Positions 45,657-56,785 of a DNA stretch of 64,000 bases are shown here, piece by piece; positions within the stretch are counted from its first letter, which is position 1; every line of letters starts with the position of its first letter. The stretch covers positions 2,914,001-2,978,000 of the forward strand of contig OZ024883.1 in NCBI GenBank assembly GCA_964017185.1, in the 5' to 3' direction. Source of the stretch: Rugalucina vietnamica. Taxonomy: Eukaryota; Mollusca; Bivalvia; Lucinida; Lucinidae. Under the pieces are notes generated by a model. That model was not told the origin of the DNA. It was given only the letters and a program-made list of their open reading frames with translations, and did no database searches. The position numbers were made by a program, and so were the translations under genes.

Positions 45657-45750
45657 TCTTACACTCGTGGTCATTTCGTATGAAATTTATTAAACTCGCC
45701 GAAGGCTCGTTTAATAAATTTCATATGAAATGACCACTCGTGTAAGATCC
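45657..45750. mobile_element. Hairpin MITE, 94 bp
   Basis: ATCTTACACTCGTGGTCATT pairs with AATGACCACTCGTGTAAGAT, and the inner GAAATTTATTAAACTCGCC with the mirror GGCTCGTTTAATAAATTTC. Nearly perfect. Confidence 0.85.
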
Positions 45751-45764
45751 TCTATTTATGAAAT

Positions 45765-45885
45765 CATGTGGCTGTTAAACATTTATTTCGCGTGTTGAAG
45801 TCCGCTACATGACCGCAGACTCTAGCAAACCTTTTAAGTTGCGAAATGTATACACCATAAGAAGCACGGCGTATGCAGGGTCAAT
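45765..45885 (-). pseudogene. Family B RT fragment
   Basis: The minus strand carries the family B stretch around RFARVCGHVADFNTR (CTTCAACACGCGAAATAAA on that strand). Short and broken. Confidence 0.7.
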
Positions 45886-46215
45886 ATTTTTTAACCTTGG
45901 CCAAAAGGTATTTCGAAGACCAAAACTCAGGTGAGCGTCTTCAGGACCATTTGTCCTCTTCTTTCCATCGTTTCTGGAATCAGTTTGTTTCTTTGCTTTT
46001 TTTTTTTAAGTTTTTTTTTTATATACAACTGTGTTTTACCAGAAAACATCCCCAGATTACCAAAACGTCGGCCCTTTACTTATAACATGTAGCGCTAAGG
46101 TACTTTTTTAAATGTGCGGTGAGCCCAAATCCCTGAAGATATAACTGCAGGAATAGAATACTTGTAATGTAAACATTGGAGAATCATTTCTTACATCCCC
46201 TCTTGTTTCATTTTA
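45886..46215 (+). other. Upstream region of the TRIM-like gene, ending in a splice acceptor
   Basis: 46196-46215 reads CCCCTCTTGTTTCATTTTAG, a pyrimidine-rich tract with AG, so 46216 probably begins an exon and the 5' UTR exon lies upstream. 45925-45965 contains CTCAGGTGAGCGTCTTCAGG, a common dispersed-repeat end. No promoter could be identified. Confidence 0.55.
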
Positions 46216-46251
46216 GTGTATACCAGGAAACCTGGTTGTCGGTTTGTCGCC

Positions 46252-47181
46252 ATGGCAATGAGCAAAGAGGTTGTCAAGATGGAAACAGGCAGTGATTCAG
46301 TGAAGGACAGCGTCTGTGTCCCGTGCCTTGATGTTGGGGATCTTCGCGAGGCCGTCAAGTTCTGTATTGATTGCGCTCATCTTGTCTGTCAGATCTGTGT
46401 TGAAAGCCATCGCCGATTCAAGCAGTTGAAGGAACATAAACTGATAGATATTAGTGTAACAGAAGACCTGACACTGTTTCAGAATCTATCGAACTTGCTC
46501 TTCTGCCCAAATCATAGAGATAAAAAAGTTGAATTGGTCTGCAAGAATCACGACGTTCTGTGTTGCCTGGCGTGCGCCACCGTAAACCACCGTGGATGTA
46601 AGTCCGTGGTAGACTTGGCCAAGGAAGTTTCGGATCCTACGCAAACACCAAACGCAGGAGAATTGATAAAGCATCTGACCGCTGCGAAGGACTATATGAA
46701 CGGCATCGTGAATGAGAATGAGAGATGTAAAAAAGCATGTATTGCTTCAGTAGATGAACTAATACCGAAGACGCTACGCGAGTTAAAGCTTAAGTTTGAT
46801 CGAGCATTTGCTGTAATGGAGGAAAATATCATGAGAGAAGGAGCCAGGCAAAAAGAAATCATGGTTTCTAAGCATACAGAGAATAAAGCGAAATGGGCGA
46901 AATCTATTGAGTCTGTTAACGAAGCGACCATTCTTCTATTATCTGTTCAGCAAAATGGGTCACCTACTCACATGTACATTATTGCCAATAAGATACAGAA
47001 AATGATTAAAATTGTGGATGCAGCCATCGCCAAACAAGGGAGAGAAGTTCAATCTAAACGCATTTCATTAGAAGTTGGTGCTGATTTACAAAATGTCTTG
47101 TCAAGCAGTCCAACCAAGATGGCAGTACTTACTGTTAAAGATAAGATTATGCGAGCCTTGAATGCTTATACTAAAAATTAA
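46252..47181 (+). CDS. TRIM-like double B-box protein without RING or NHL
   Basis: 309 residues from the ATG at 46252 (GTCGCCATGGC, a strong start context; the frame is open upstream only to the acceptor at 46215). B-box 1 at 22-62 has all ligands (C22, C25, C38, C41, C46, C49, H53, H62). B-box 2 follows at 85-113 (C85, H88, C97, H100, C105, C108, H113). Residues about 140-240 look like a coiled coil, with heptad-rich LIPKTLRELKLKFDRAFAVM. There is no RING finger and no NHL, B30.2 or filamin domain before the stop. Proteins of this type are greatly expanded in bivalves and are studied as candidate innate-immunity or ubiquitin-pathway scaffolds; without a RING it would not be an E3 ligase by itself. 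B-boxes and coiled coil suggest oligomerisation and protein binding in the cytoplasm. All coding sequence is in one exon. Exact orthology unknown. Confidence 0.88.
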   Translation: MAMSKEVVKMETGSDSVKDSVCVPCLDVGDLREAVKFCIDCAHLVCQICVESHRRFKQLKEHKLIDISVTEDLTLFQNLSNLLFCPNHRDKKVELVCKNHDVLCCLACATVNHRGCKSVVDLAKEVSDPTQTPNAGELIKHLTAAKDYMNGIVNENERCKKACIASVDELIPKTLRELKLKFDRAFAVMEENIMREGARQKEIMVSKHTENKAKWAKSIESVNEATILLLSVQQNGSPTHMYIIANKIQKMIKIVDAAIAKQGREVQSKRISLEVGADLQNVLSSSPTKMAVLTVKDKIMRALNAYTKN

Positions 47182-47417
47182 ACATGTAAAGTGTTTCAAA
47201 TGTAAGGCCATGGCTCCTGCCAAATATCCATGGAAAATTGGGGACCCCATTGTGTTCTGCCCTCATTGTCGTTATCCTACTTTTACTTAATACATTGCTT
47301 ATGTGGAAATACGGGAACTTGTATCGATGATGAAGAGTCTGGTAATGCCAGTATTTTGACAGTTTTTAATCATCATCCACAAATCTTGTCGCACAGACCA
47401 CGCAAGCTCTATGTACT
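47182..47417 (+). other. 3' flank of the TRIM-like gene
   Basis: AT-rich, no clear AATAAA seen. Merges into a minisatellite. Confidence 0.4.
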
Positions 47418-48215
47418 TATCACTATAGACACAATTTGACGAAATTGCTACAGATACGACTGCAAATGTGATGGAATTGCCACAGACACAACTTTAAATT
47501 TGGTTGAATCGCTATAGATACAACTGCAAACTTGGTGAAAACGCTATGGACACAACAGCAAACTTGGTTGAAACGCGATATAGACACAACTACAAATTTG
47601 GTGTAAAAAGCTATAGACACAACTGCAAATTAGACACAACTGCAAATTTGGTGTAAAAAGCTATAGAGACAACTGCAAATTTGGTGTAAAAAGCTATAGA
47701 GACAACTGCAAATTTGGTGTCAAAAGCTATAGACACAACTGCAAATTTGGTGTAAAAAGCTGTAGAGACAACTGCAATTTTGGTGTAAAAAGCTATAGAG
47801 ACAACTGCAAATTTGGTGTCAAAAGCTATAGACACAACTGCAAATTTGGTGTAAAAAGCTGTAGAGACAACTGCAATTTTGGTGTAAAAAGCTATAGAGA
47901 CAACTGCAAATTTGGTGTAAACAGCTATAGAGACAACTGCAAATTTGGTGTAAAATGTTATAAATTTGGTGTAAAATGTTATAGAGACAACTGCAAATTT
48001 AGTGTAAAAAGCTATAGACACAACTGCAAATTAGACACAACTGCAAATTTGGTGTAAAAAGCTATAGAGACAACTGCTAATTTGTTGTAAAAAGCTAAAG
48101 AGACAACTGCAAATTTGGTGTAAAAAGCTGTAGACACAACTGCAAATTTGGTGTAAAAAGCTCAACTGGATACTTGTGATAGAATCGCTATAGACACAAT
48201 TTCACTATTGGTGAA
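47418..48215. repeat. 33-bp minisatellite, about 24 units
   Basis: Unit GCTATAGAGACAACTGC followed by AAATTTGGTGTAAAAA. Units in the middle are near-identical; those at 47418-47600 and after 48050 are diverged, and some are shortened. Because 33 is a multiple of three, the minus strand stays open for 136 codons (11-residue period SIAFYTKFAVV). That is most simply a consequence of the repeat. Confidence 0.95.
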
Positions 48216-48226
48216 ATATAAATGCA

Positions 48227-48498
48227 CATTACGAAAACTTGTCCATGCAATATATACAGATTTTTTTCACCTGTAAAAATTGAAAATTTCATCAGAAAAA
48301 AATTGATATTTTTCTTATTGTTGCTCAAAACATAGATTGTGGGTACGCGTTAGAACCGCCTCGCCGAGGCGGTTCTAACGAGTACCCACAATCTATGTTC
48401 GAAATAAGAAAAATAGGTATACCCCTGCATACCCCAGTTTTGCTGCATAAAAGTTGGGTATAAGGGGGTATACATTACACTGACATGTTTTCATGATG
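48227..48498 (+). mobile_element. Palindromic MITE, family A copy 6
   Basis: CATTACGAAAACTTGTCC to GACATGTTTTCATGATG. Full central palindrome CGTTAGAACCGCCTCG with its mirror CGAGGCGGTTCTAACG. Starts 12 bp after the minisatellite. Confidence 0.92.
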
Positions 48499-49227
48499 AC
48501 CAAATGCTTATGAAAATAATACGACTCGCAAAGCAGAAGCAGAATGTCCAATGTCTTTAACCAGTTCATTATTCATGGTAAGTTCGTGTCTGTTGTGCCT
48601 GTGGCTATCGTTTGTATCCTTATCATGGATAGACTGCCATCAAATTGAGTTTTCGATAATGATAATGTGAAAGGGAAAAACGATTCGTGTTGCAGGTGTA
48701 GGAAATATATAATGCTATATTTGTGAGACCTTCATCAAGCCAGACGTGTATTTTCTCACATTAGTGCATTAGGCACATTCGTGTTTTCGGCATATACATG
48801 TACACATACTCTGTTGTGACATTATGTTTTTGTTTTGTTTTGTTTTTTTTTGTTTTTTTGTGTTTTTTTTTTTTTTTTTGTTTTTTTTTTTTTTTTTTTT
48901 TTGTTTTTTTTTTTGTTGTTTGTTTGTTTGTTTTTTTTTTGTTTTGTTTTGTTTTTTTTTTTTTTTTTTTCATTTCAAGTGCGCTGTTTGCGGGGTTCTT
49001 TTTTAACGTAATATAATCTGGACTCAGTTTTCAAAAACAAAGCAAATTTTTGTTTATGAATTGTTTATAGTTCGTTAATCGTCAAGAAATACTGTTGTTG
49101 TTTTTATTCCCTGAAAAGTCTTTATTCAAATCGCATTTTCTATAAAGCTTGTTACAAACATTGTCGCCACGAAATGACATTTAACATCATTTTGCATGGG
49201 TACATGGAGTCAGGTTAAGGGTATGCC
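48499..49227. other. Unassigned sequence with a T-rich tract
   Basis: 48823-48970 is mostly T with scattered G. No gene recognised; the frames over the tract are artefacts of its composition. Confidence 0.6.
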
Positions 49228-49801
49228 AATTGTCAAAATCTAATACCTGTATGATTTTTACCTGTATAAAGAAAAATGCCAATTTTACCAAAAAGACTTG
49301 ATGTTCTTGAAACATTTTTGAATGGGTAATTCAAACATCACATAAAGCTTATTTTATGTCCCAATATTCAACTTTAGAACGCTCAGCAACACGCTTATCA
49401 GCAACTGTCAAGTTTCTTCCTGGTTTGATACCGTTGTCAACTGTGTCATACTGGGTAAAGTTTTTGAACATATATTACCATTAACATAATCTACAACTTG
49501 CTGACCACAATCTTTGAAATTATTTCGAACCATATTTTTGAAGACATTATGCTATTTACAATTTCTGCTGTAACTAGGTTTCAGCAGATATGATACTAGT
49601 AAATAACATGTTTCCCCCCCCCCCCCCCCCCCAAAAAAAATGAATCTCTGAGTATACCAACGTTCAAAGATTGTTGTCAGAAAGTTGAAGATCATGTTGA
49701 AGATAGTTTTCCTTAAATTTATGACGCACCAGTTTTCTGGTTAAAGTTGCAATTTTTCTTTATACAGGTAAACATTATACAAGTATTAGATATTGACAAT
49801 T
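49228..49801. mobile_element. TIR element with ~70-bp inverted ends, 574 bp
   Basis: The left AATTGTCAAAATCTAATACC and the right, reverse-complemented, AATTGTCAATATCTAATACT continue similar through TTTACCTGTATAAAGAAAAA. Contains a poly(C) run at 49614-49632. No coding. Target duplication not identified. Confidence 0.75.
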
Positions 49802-49824
49802 TATAGACACTTAAAGTAAGAATA

Positions 49825-49945
49825 GAAAAAGGTAAAAGTAGACAATGATCAGGAAATGGCGCAATCAGAAAGAAATTCCCACTCCACAAACAACCAAAAC
49901 GACATCTAGGTACTTATACCAAGAAAACGTATCACAAGCCGAGCG
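49825..49945 (-). mobile_element. Family B 3'-end fragment
   Basis: GTAGACAATGATCAGG, GAAATTCCCACTCC, then CACAAGCCGAGCGAGCAGC. Short. Confidence 0.75.
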
Positions 49946-51764
49946 AGCAGCTATACCCCCAAAGGATCTTTGACAGTGGTAATGGGAGTCACAATGTATA
50001 GCTGCCTTGTATTTCGAAAAATGTAAAAGTTGGTAAAATGCTTCAACCAGCACACATTAATTCACTGTCAGTCCATATTTTAGCATATTGGACTTTGGTC
50101 CCCATTTCGATACATGTATAGCTTTATTTTGGGGCTAAAACAGCTACTTTTTGTATTGAACATATAGGAAAACAGAAAGCTATTTTTGAACGTTGTCCCC
50201 CCCCCCCCCCCCCCGATTACCAACAAATCCTTTTGCATGGTGATAGGTCATCATAAAATACATATTATATTTGAATGGCGTGTTGGTAATTGGGGGGAAC
50301 AATGTTGCCCAGTCAAAAATGTTACCCGAAAACTATGTACATGTATATAAAATAGTTATAAGTACTTAATACAGTGAGAATGGTAGAAATAAGGTTCTTT
50401 CCTATCAAGTGCAGTTAATCGAGACATACATGTACTAGTTTTGTCATCCGATACGGGAAAATAATTGATTTTTAACCATTTTTCATTTTTGATTCATTCA
50501 AAAAATAGAGAAATAACATTTCATGGAACAAACTTTTGCACCAGCCTATACTATAATACAAGTTAAAGCATACACGCCCCCTAATCTTTCAAAGCACATG
50601 ACTGAATTCAACATGTGGAGAGATCAGTCTTGATTAAAGGACAATTAACGGGACATTTGTCCCTCAATGCACTTAGACTATACATTGGAAAGTTGTTGGA
50701 GTAATGGATGATCTCTAAGTACATGGTATTTGGTGTCAGCATCATGACATGAAGATTTTGACTACTTCAGGCATTTGCTTTATTAAACTTCTTAATCCAT
50801 GATTTACAGGGAATTAAGGTCTGTGCATCTTGTCAAACACTTAAGTGACATCATCTTGGTTTACTCTTGACAGTATGTCTTGACTCATTTATACTAACAA
50901 TATTTCACTGATGTACTTCATTCTCTATTCATTTCATTGATGTGTGTTATGAAATAGATAGCAGAGCGTGTTATAGCTATACCAGGTGTATATGCCATAG
51001 TTTAAACATTGAAAAATATTTGATCACTGTAGGAACATTTTAACAACAGAAAGCATTTAATTTTCATATGTATCTTAATTTGAATGGTGGCATGCATGCG
51101 GTCATTCATTCCAGACTTGCAAATAAATTCTTCTATGTCGTTTTATGTTTATGAAAATCATACAGTAACTGAGGCATTCATGAGATGTACCAAGCTTAAA
51201 GTACAGCTCAGCTGTGTGGTAGTCGCCAGTTGCATGGACATTTTGCTTCCTCTGCGTTTTTAAACCCCGATTTGTGAAGTATTTTGTCATTTGGCTACAT
51301 AACTTGGGTTTATGTTCTACCTGTTTCGAAACTAATGACAGATTTTCTCATGACTTTGCTCAGTACTTGTCATTGTTAGCAATGATATACAGGTAACTCC
51401 CAAAATGATTTATGAAAATAATGTTGCTTATTAATCATCAAACATTTGAGATGAATTTTAGGGTGTCTAAGACCCTTATCACTGACCTACATGATTAAAA
51501 AACACAACAATGGAGGAAGTGAATACAGACATGCAACAAAAATTTATTTTTATTCCAATTTATATTTTCAAATTTTGACCCCTGCCTCCGCTTCGCTAGC
51601 CATTTTTACAGTGTGTGGAGGAATGCTTCATACATTATAGCATTTATCTGTTCTTAAGACATCATACTACCTTTCTCATTGCAAAGTTGTAGTACAAATT
51701 GCATTAAAACGTAGTTTTGGGCTTTCGAAAACAGGGCATATTTTACAGGAAAGGGTCAATGGTT
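49946..51764. other. Unassigned sequence
   Basis: A poly(C) run lies at 50197-50213. No gene or repeat family recognised; the minus frame 51290-51102 has no known motif. Confidence 0.4.
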
Positions 51765-52185
51765 CTTGCGGCCACTTAGTTATCAGAACCTAACCAAAAA
51801 ACATGAAAACGAACATAAGGCTCAAACAACACAAAGATTCCAAACATTCGACTCCAAAAACACAATACAATATGAACCACAAGAGAAGTATTGCCTTGGA
51901 ACGATCAGCAATATAAAATCACTGGGGGGCTTAAACCGGCTTAACAGGCGCCCAACCTCTCCCTAATCTCATGTCTGCAGTAGTTTAGTTAGTTGTTCGG
52001 TCCTCGTGGTGAATCTCTAACTGGTCAATGAATCATCAAGGACAAACGAATAAATCATGACAACCACCCTAATGGATCAAAAACGATGACTCAACAGATT
52101 CAGTAAGCTGCCCGACGATGGAGATCCCTTGGTGCCGAAAAACTTACTGAAACCCGGAGCAAAAGAAAAACACCAGTTGAACCAG
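51765..52185 (-). mobile_element. Family B 3' fragment
   Basis: GGCCACTTAGTTATCAG to AACACCAGTTGAACC on the plus strand, covering the usual inner blocks. The extreme 3' end is missing. Confidence 0.82.
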
Positions 52186-52775
52186 TTCATTCTGAATAGA
52201 CAATCGCCGATACTTCATCATCTTTTTTCATGACATAGAGTGTCATCCAACATTGCTATTGATACGGTGTTTATCACAGCCCACTCTTCGACAAAGGTCA
52301 AAAGCTTCCAAAATGCAAACTTTGGGCACTACGTGAAAGTAAGGCCATCTATTCTGCCAGTCCATGGAAAAATTTAGACCGATTTTGTGGTGTTTTCAAT
52401 AAGTGTGTTAGACGTTTGAGAAGGCATGATGACTTGCGAAAATAGGGCAACATTTCAAAAATCACAAATTGCACGTGATGCACGTGCACCATAGTTCCAG
52501 GGCTAGTGGAACTATTTAATGTCCATAAATCAGTTTGCTGTTGACCAGAATCACGAATAAAAACAACAATTTTGATATACCGAAATTTTAGTGGTGGTAA
52601 CTGAGTATATATTAAAAAAAAATAAAAAAGGTACAAGAAGGCAATGATCCTTCCTCCAGGCACCATGCTTGAACAAAGTGCAGTGCGAAACATCACAAAA
52701 ACATATTACATTACGCATGAAAATGACTAGCTCTTCCCCAGTAAGGTAGTCGGCATCCGGCCAGCCTCAAACAAG
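52186..52775. other. Unassigned sequence with a tiny family B 3' end
   Basis: 52628-52650 (AAAGGTACAAGAAGGCAATG) matches only the last bases of family B. The minus frame 52696-52349 shows no known domain. Confidence 0.4.
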
Positions 52776-53009
52776 TGAGCCGCCACATGGGAAAACCAAC
52801 AATCTGCCTAGGCAAAAACAAAGGCGCAGATCAGCTTCGCAGTAACTGCGAAGCTGATCAGCGCCTTTGTTTTCGCTACTCGGGTAGTACAATTCCTCTA
52901 CTTAACTCCAAAATTTCAAGCTTCTAGCCTGCTTCTGTAGCTGTACAGGCCGGTTTGTGTCAGACCTATTCGGAAACCACATTGTTAGTTTTTCCACGAG
53001 GTGGCTTCA
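52776..53009 (+). mobile_element. Palindromic MITE, family D copy 4
   Basis: TGAGCCGCCACATGGG to CACGAGGTGGCTTCA; inner hairpin as in copy 1. AAGTGA occurs at the left edge (52773-52778) and again about 10 bp past the right end, a possible target duplication with an A-rich tail. Confidence 0.88.
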
Positions 53010-53305
53010 ATAAAAAAGTGACGAGTACAATAGAGAGGCAGGCAGAAGGAGATAACTAACGACATAATCGAATTGGAACTTCCAGTAGAATAACTGGAGA
53101 CACTTTACAGTATAAAACCCAATTTAAGAAAACTACTCATTTATACGCAAAGAAGGAAAATCAGAAACAAAGACTTATAGAAAACCTTGCAACAGTTGTG
53201 CTTTGCTTTGGTCAAAAGCCGGGAAATATGCTACCGTAAATCTACAAGCCAATCACGGTGCAACAAAGTCGATGTTTGAACATTGTTTTAATTGTGCATG
53301 AATTA
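53010..53305. other. Unassigned sequence
   Basis: Nothing recognised. Confidence 0.4.
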
Positions 53306-53490
53306 GGCAACGATTAGGAAAAGGCGCAATCAGAAAAAGATTCCCACTCTAAAAACCGAGGTGGGAAAAACCAAACTAACAATAAGGTATACTTATACCA
53401 TGAAAACATTTCAGATGGAGAGATCCTTGGGTGCCGAATAACTTACTGAAGGCCGGAGCAAAAGAAAAACACCAGTTGAACCCCGGTGAG
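53306..53490 (-). mobile_element. Family B 3' fragment with an internal deletion
   Basis: GGCAACGATTAGGAAAAGG to the ATGAAAACATTTC block, then a jump of about 350 bases to GGAGAGATCCTTGGG and TGAACCCCGGTGAG. Confidence 0.8.
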
Positions 53491-54160
53491 AATACCAGGG
53501 TTTAGAATACCATGTAGACGAGCTGTTAAAGATCCCATATTAATGAAAAGTTGCTCTGTAAAAGTGTCAGGCCACTTTGGTATTCCAAGCTGAGGAAACA
53601 AACCATGAGACTGAATAATGAAATGCCAGACGGTTATAATCAGTAACAAATGCAGAAGTGACTACACAGGGTTTGAAGGCATGCTTACATCATGAATGAA
53701 CCCACTTGCAATGTATTTTTCGTATGGTTTCCTGGTGGGATTTTATGTCTTGGGGAAATTACATGGATGTATTTCAGAGTTGTTAAGTTTTTATCAAATA
53801 CTTTAATTTTAAAATACGCATGTCATGAAATTCATAATGTTACTTCAGTCTTAGAACAAAAATGGTTATTCTTTTGTTAAACACAAACAAAATATGACGG
53901 TCCGTTATCAAAGAATCCTGAAATCGAATCTAAGCTACTTTTTGTAAAAATAAATCTGGGCTTCGCATATGTTATCAATTTAGGCATAAAGCACTTGAGA
54001 TTTGGAAGTTTTATATCAGAAGGAAATATTTACAAATATTCCTTACAAAATATATATATACAATATCCTGCAAGTGTCCATTTCCTGCTAGTGACAATTG
54101 TTCACACAAACGAAGAGTTCTCAATCAATTTCTAAATATTGCAGGGGTATATTAATAATT
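53491..54160. other. Unassigned sequence
   Basis: No known gene. The frames at 53649-53443 and 53692-53880 have no motif. Confidence 0.4.
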
Positions 54161-54282
54161 GAACGCAGCTGTAGGTATCATAATCTTCGAAAATACCCCC
54201 CCCCCCTACATTTTATCGCCTGCACTATGAGTTGGTTTCTAAATTCATTTACATTATGTTTTTTGGGTTTTTTTTTTTTTGG
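54161..54282 (+). pseudogene. Partial family B RT piece in tandem before a fuller copy
   Basis: Encodes RYHNLRK, a C-run, then YRLHYELVSKF-like residues. This is a downstream RT segment placed in front of the upstream segment GDVPRRASYG at 54285, so two partial copies lie head to tail. Confidence 0.65.
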
Positions 54283-55315
54283 ATGGTGACGTCCCCTCGC
54301 CGTGCTTCTTATGGTGTATACATTTCGCAACTTATTAGGTTTGCTAGAGTCTGCAATCATGTTGCGGACTTCAATGCGCAAAATAAACGTTTAACAGTCA
54401 AACTTCTCCAGCAGGGCTATCGGTATCATAAGTTCTAAATTCTATCGCAGACACTATCAATTGATTTCTAAATTTAATGTTGGGCTAAAGACCCTTTTAC
54501 GCGAGGGCCTTTCGGAACCAGAATTTTATGGTGACTTGGTTTACAAAGGCTTTAAGAAACTTATAGGAAGGAATGATTCAGAAAAATCATAACATGTTAC
54601 AGACGTATAGGATATAACTTAAATGTTATGCGACAGTCTGCATGCTTAGTTTTTAACCCAGTCATGGCTGATAGCTATGCTGCCTTCTTTAATTGCACGC
54701 CGGTGGGTCGGGCGTCAGACTCTATGATTGCCCCGACATAAAGCTAGTCATTTTAGTTGGTTTGGACCGGAGCTTCTTGTCAGTTGCTTTGCCCACTGGG
54801 GTTCAACTGGTGTTTATCTTTTGCTCCAGAGTTCGTAAGTTATTTGACGCCCAGGTATCTCCTTCGTCGGGCAGCTTACTCAGTCGATGAGTCCTCGTTT
54901 TTGATTCATTATTGTCCACGATGATTCATTGACTAGTTAGAGATTCACCACGAGGACCGAACAGCTAACTAAATGTTGTGAACCACTGCAGAAGCTGAAG
55001 GTGAGGTTAGGTACCTGTAAATTATATTACTGATCATTCCAAGGCGATACTTCTATGGTGGTTCTTATTGTTTTATGTTTTGGTGTTTAAATTTTTGTGC
55101 TGTTGGCACCTTATGTATGTTATCATATTTTAAGTTAAGTTTAGGTAACTGAGTGGCCACCAATTGGGAAAATAGCTGCTCATTCGGCTTACGATATGTT
55201 TCATTGTACGTATAAGTACCTTATTGTTAGTTTGGTTTTTTCCCACCTCGGTTTTTGGAGTTGGAATCTTTTTCTGATTGTGCCTTTATCTGATTGTTGC
55301 CTATTTGTACCTGTA
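54283..55315 (+). mobile_element. Family B copy with degenerate RT and full 3' region
   Basis: RT residues WMVTSPRRASYGVYIS, QLIRFARVCNHVADFN and KLLQQGYRYHKF, then frameshifted remnants to GCACGCCGGTGGGTCGGG. The complete 3' region ends at 55315. Second best copy in the window. Confidence 0.85.
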
Positions 55316-56178
55316 TATAGTGGTAACTTGATTTAAAACCCGTATAATATTTGACAAAACTAAAATCGTGTAGAGTCGAAAACATTTCAATATCTTGTAA
55401 ACAGATTTCTATGTGTCTTTAAAATATTCTTGAACAAACGTGTAGGCACAATACTACGAGAAATTGAAGGTAATCTACGAAACCCGAAAACAAATATACA
55501 GACATGCTTAGCTACATGCATTTCTACATGTAAGTATGCACAAAGAATAATTCATTTCAAAATGACCAAAGAAAACAATCAAACAAAGTGTTATATAATC
55601 TATATTTTGACTTGGTGCTTACAGGGCACAGCATTTGCGTTAAGAAAGAAATTCCCAGTCCAAAAACCGTGTCTTTTTTTTCTTTCTTGAAAATGGATTA
55701 AAAATATGGAAACGTGCTAAAATTAATCATAAGTACTCGAAACAAACATGCGATGAAGTTTAAACCAGTAGGAAAAGAAAGAAAGAGAGTTGAACTAGTA
55801 TTGTTGAAATAATAGTTGTTTTTAAATCATTGTCTGCTTTCCACTTAAAATGTTGAGGGTCGGTCGGCATGAAAATATTTTTATTTTATTTTTATTGGCA
55901 ATAAAAACTGCAGGGTCGGCGCAAAAACTCACGAGTTGGTCGGGTTAGTGGAAACACAGCTATTTTTTATTTACGCCTTACCGCTATGATGAATCAAAAA
56001 CGAGGACAAATAGATACAATAAGCTGCCTGGCGATTATAATCCCTGGGCAAAATGAGCAAAGACAATATGCGCCGTTTTTATTTATCAGCCACTATTAAA
56101 GGACAATGCAGCAAAGGAAATTCCGACACATTCTTTCACTAAAAGGTGTTGTTATTGACTCCTTTATCTACTCTTTCC
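55316..56178. other. Unassigned sequence with small family B scraps
   Basis: 55978-56052 is a minus-strand family B scrap (GATGAATCAAAAACGAGG, ATAAGCTGCCTGGCGAT). 55646-55672 resembles its 3' end. Otherwise nothing. Confidence 0.5.
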
Positions 56179-56456
56179 CATTACGAAAACTTGCCCATGC
56201 AATATACAGAGATTTTTTAAGTTGTAAAAATGGAAATTTTCAGTAGAAAACTTTCGATATTTTTCTTATTTTTGCTCAAAACATAGATTGTGGGTACACG
56301 TTAGAACCGCCTCGCCGAGGCGGTTCTAACGAGTACCCACAATCTATGTTTCGGAGCAAAAATAAGAAAAATAGGTATACCCCTGCATACCCCAGTTTTA
56401 CTATATAAAAGTGGGGTTTAAGGGGGTATTCATTGCACGGACATGTTTTCATGATG
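56179..56456 (+). mobile_element. Palindromic MITE, family A copy 7 (upstream of SoxB2)
   Basis: CATTACGAAAACTTGCCC to GGACATGTTTTCATGATG, with an intact core GAACCGCCTCGCCGAGGCGG. It ends about 860 bp before the SoxB2 ATG. Confidence 0.93.
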
Positions 56457-56649
56457 CAAGACTTATTAGGCAACAGATCGAGTCTGTTACAAAAGAAATT
56501 CTAAGTCTGTTGAAAACATTCCAACCATTCTGATACAATGTAATTTCTGCAAAAGAGGTCTTTAATCCGTGGATTCATTTTGATGGAATCTGGGATTATT
56601 TTATTGATGACTTTTGCAGAAATCGGAAAAACGTGGTGATTCGATCAAG

Positions 56650-56785
56650 TCAAATAGGCGGGACTAAAACGCGGTAAATGAAACTACTTTTCCAATCACG
56701 GCGGAGTAATTGTTGTATTCTTGAGCCAATGAATGTAGTTCTACTGTCGTCAACTGAGCGAGGGCAATGTTTATTGGTCGTTTGA
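56650..56785 (+). promoter_or_regulatory. CCAAT-box cluster upstream of SoxB2
   Basis: Three CCAAT boxes within about 85 bp (56692 and 56726 forward, 56773 as ATTGG), a GGCGGGA element at 56657 and an ATTGTT Sox-type site at 56709. NF-Y boxes at this spacing are common in proximal promoters of Sox genes. They lie 540-660 bp before the ATG, which would allow a long 5' UTR. No initiator could be fixed. Confidence 0.4.

Noticed and set aside
47611-48021. 136-codon minus-strand frame of 11-residue repeats
   Set aside because: It is the direct result of a 33-bp minisatellite without stops; no start context, promoter or flanking coding signal.
47418-48215. Possible CRISPR-like array (33-bp repeats)
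   Set aside because: Units are contiguous with no unique spacers, and the window is plainly animal nuclear DNA.
48761-49016. Lys-rich or Phe-rich frames
   Set aside because: They read through a T-rich simple tract; composition artefact.
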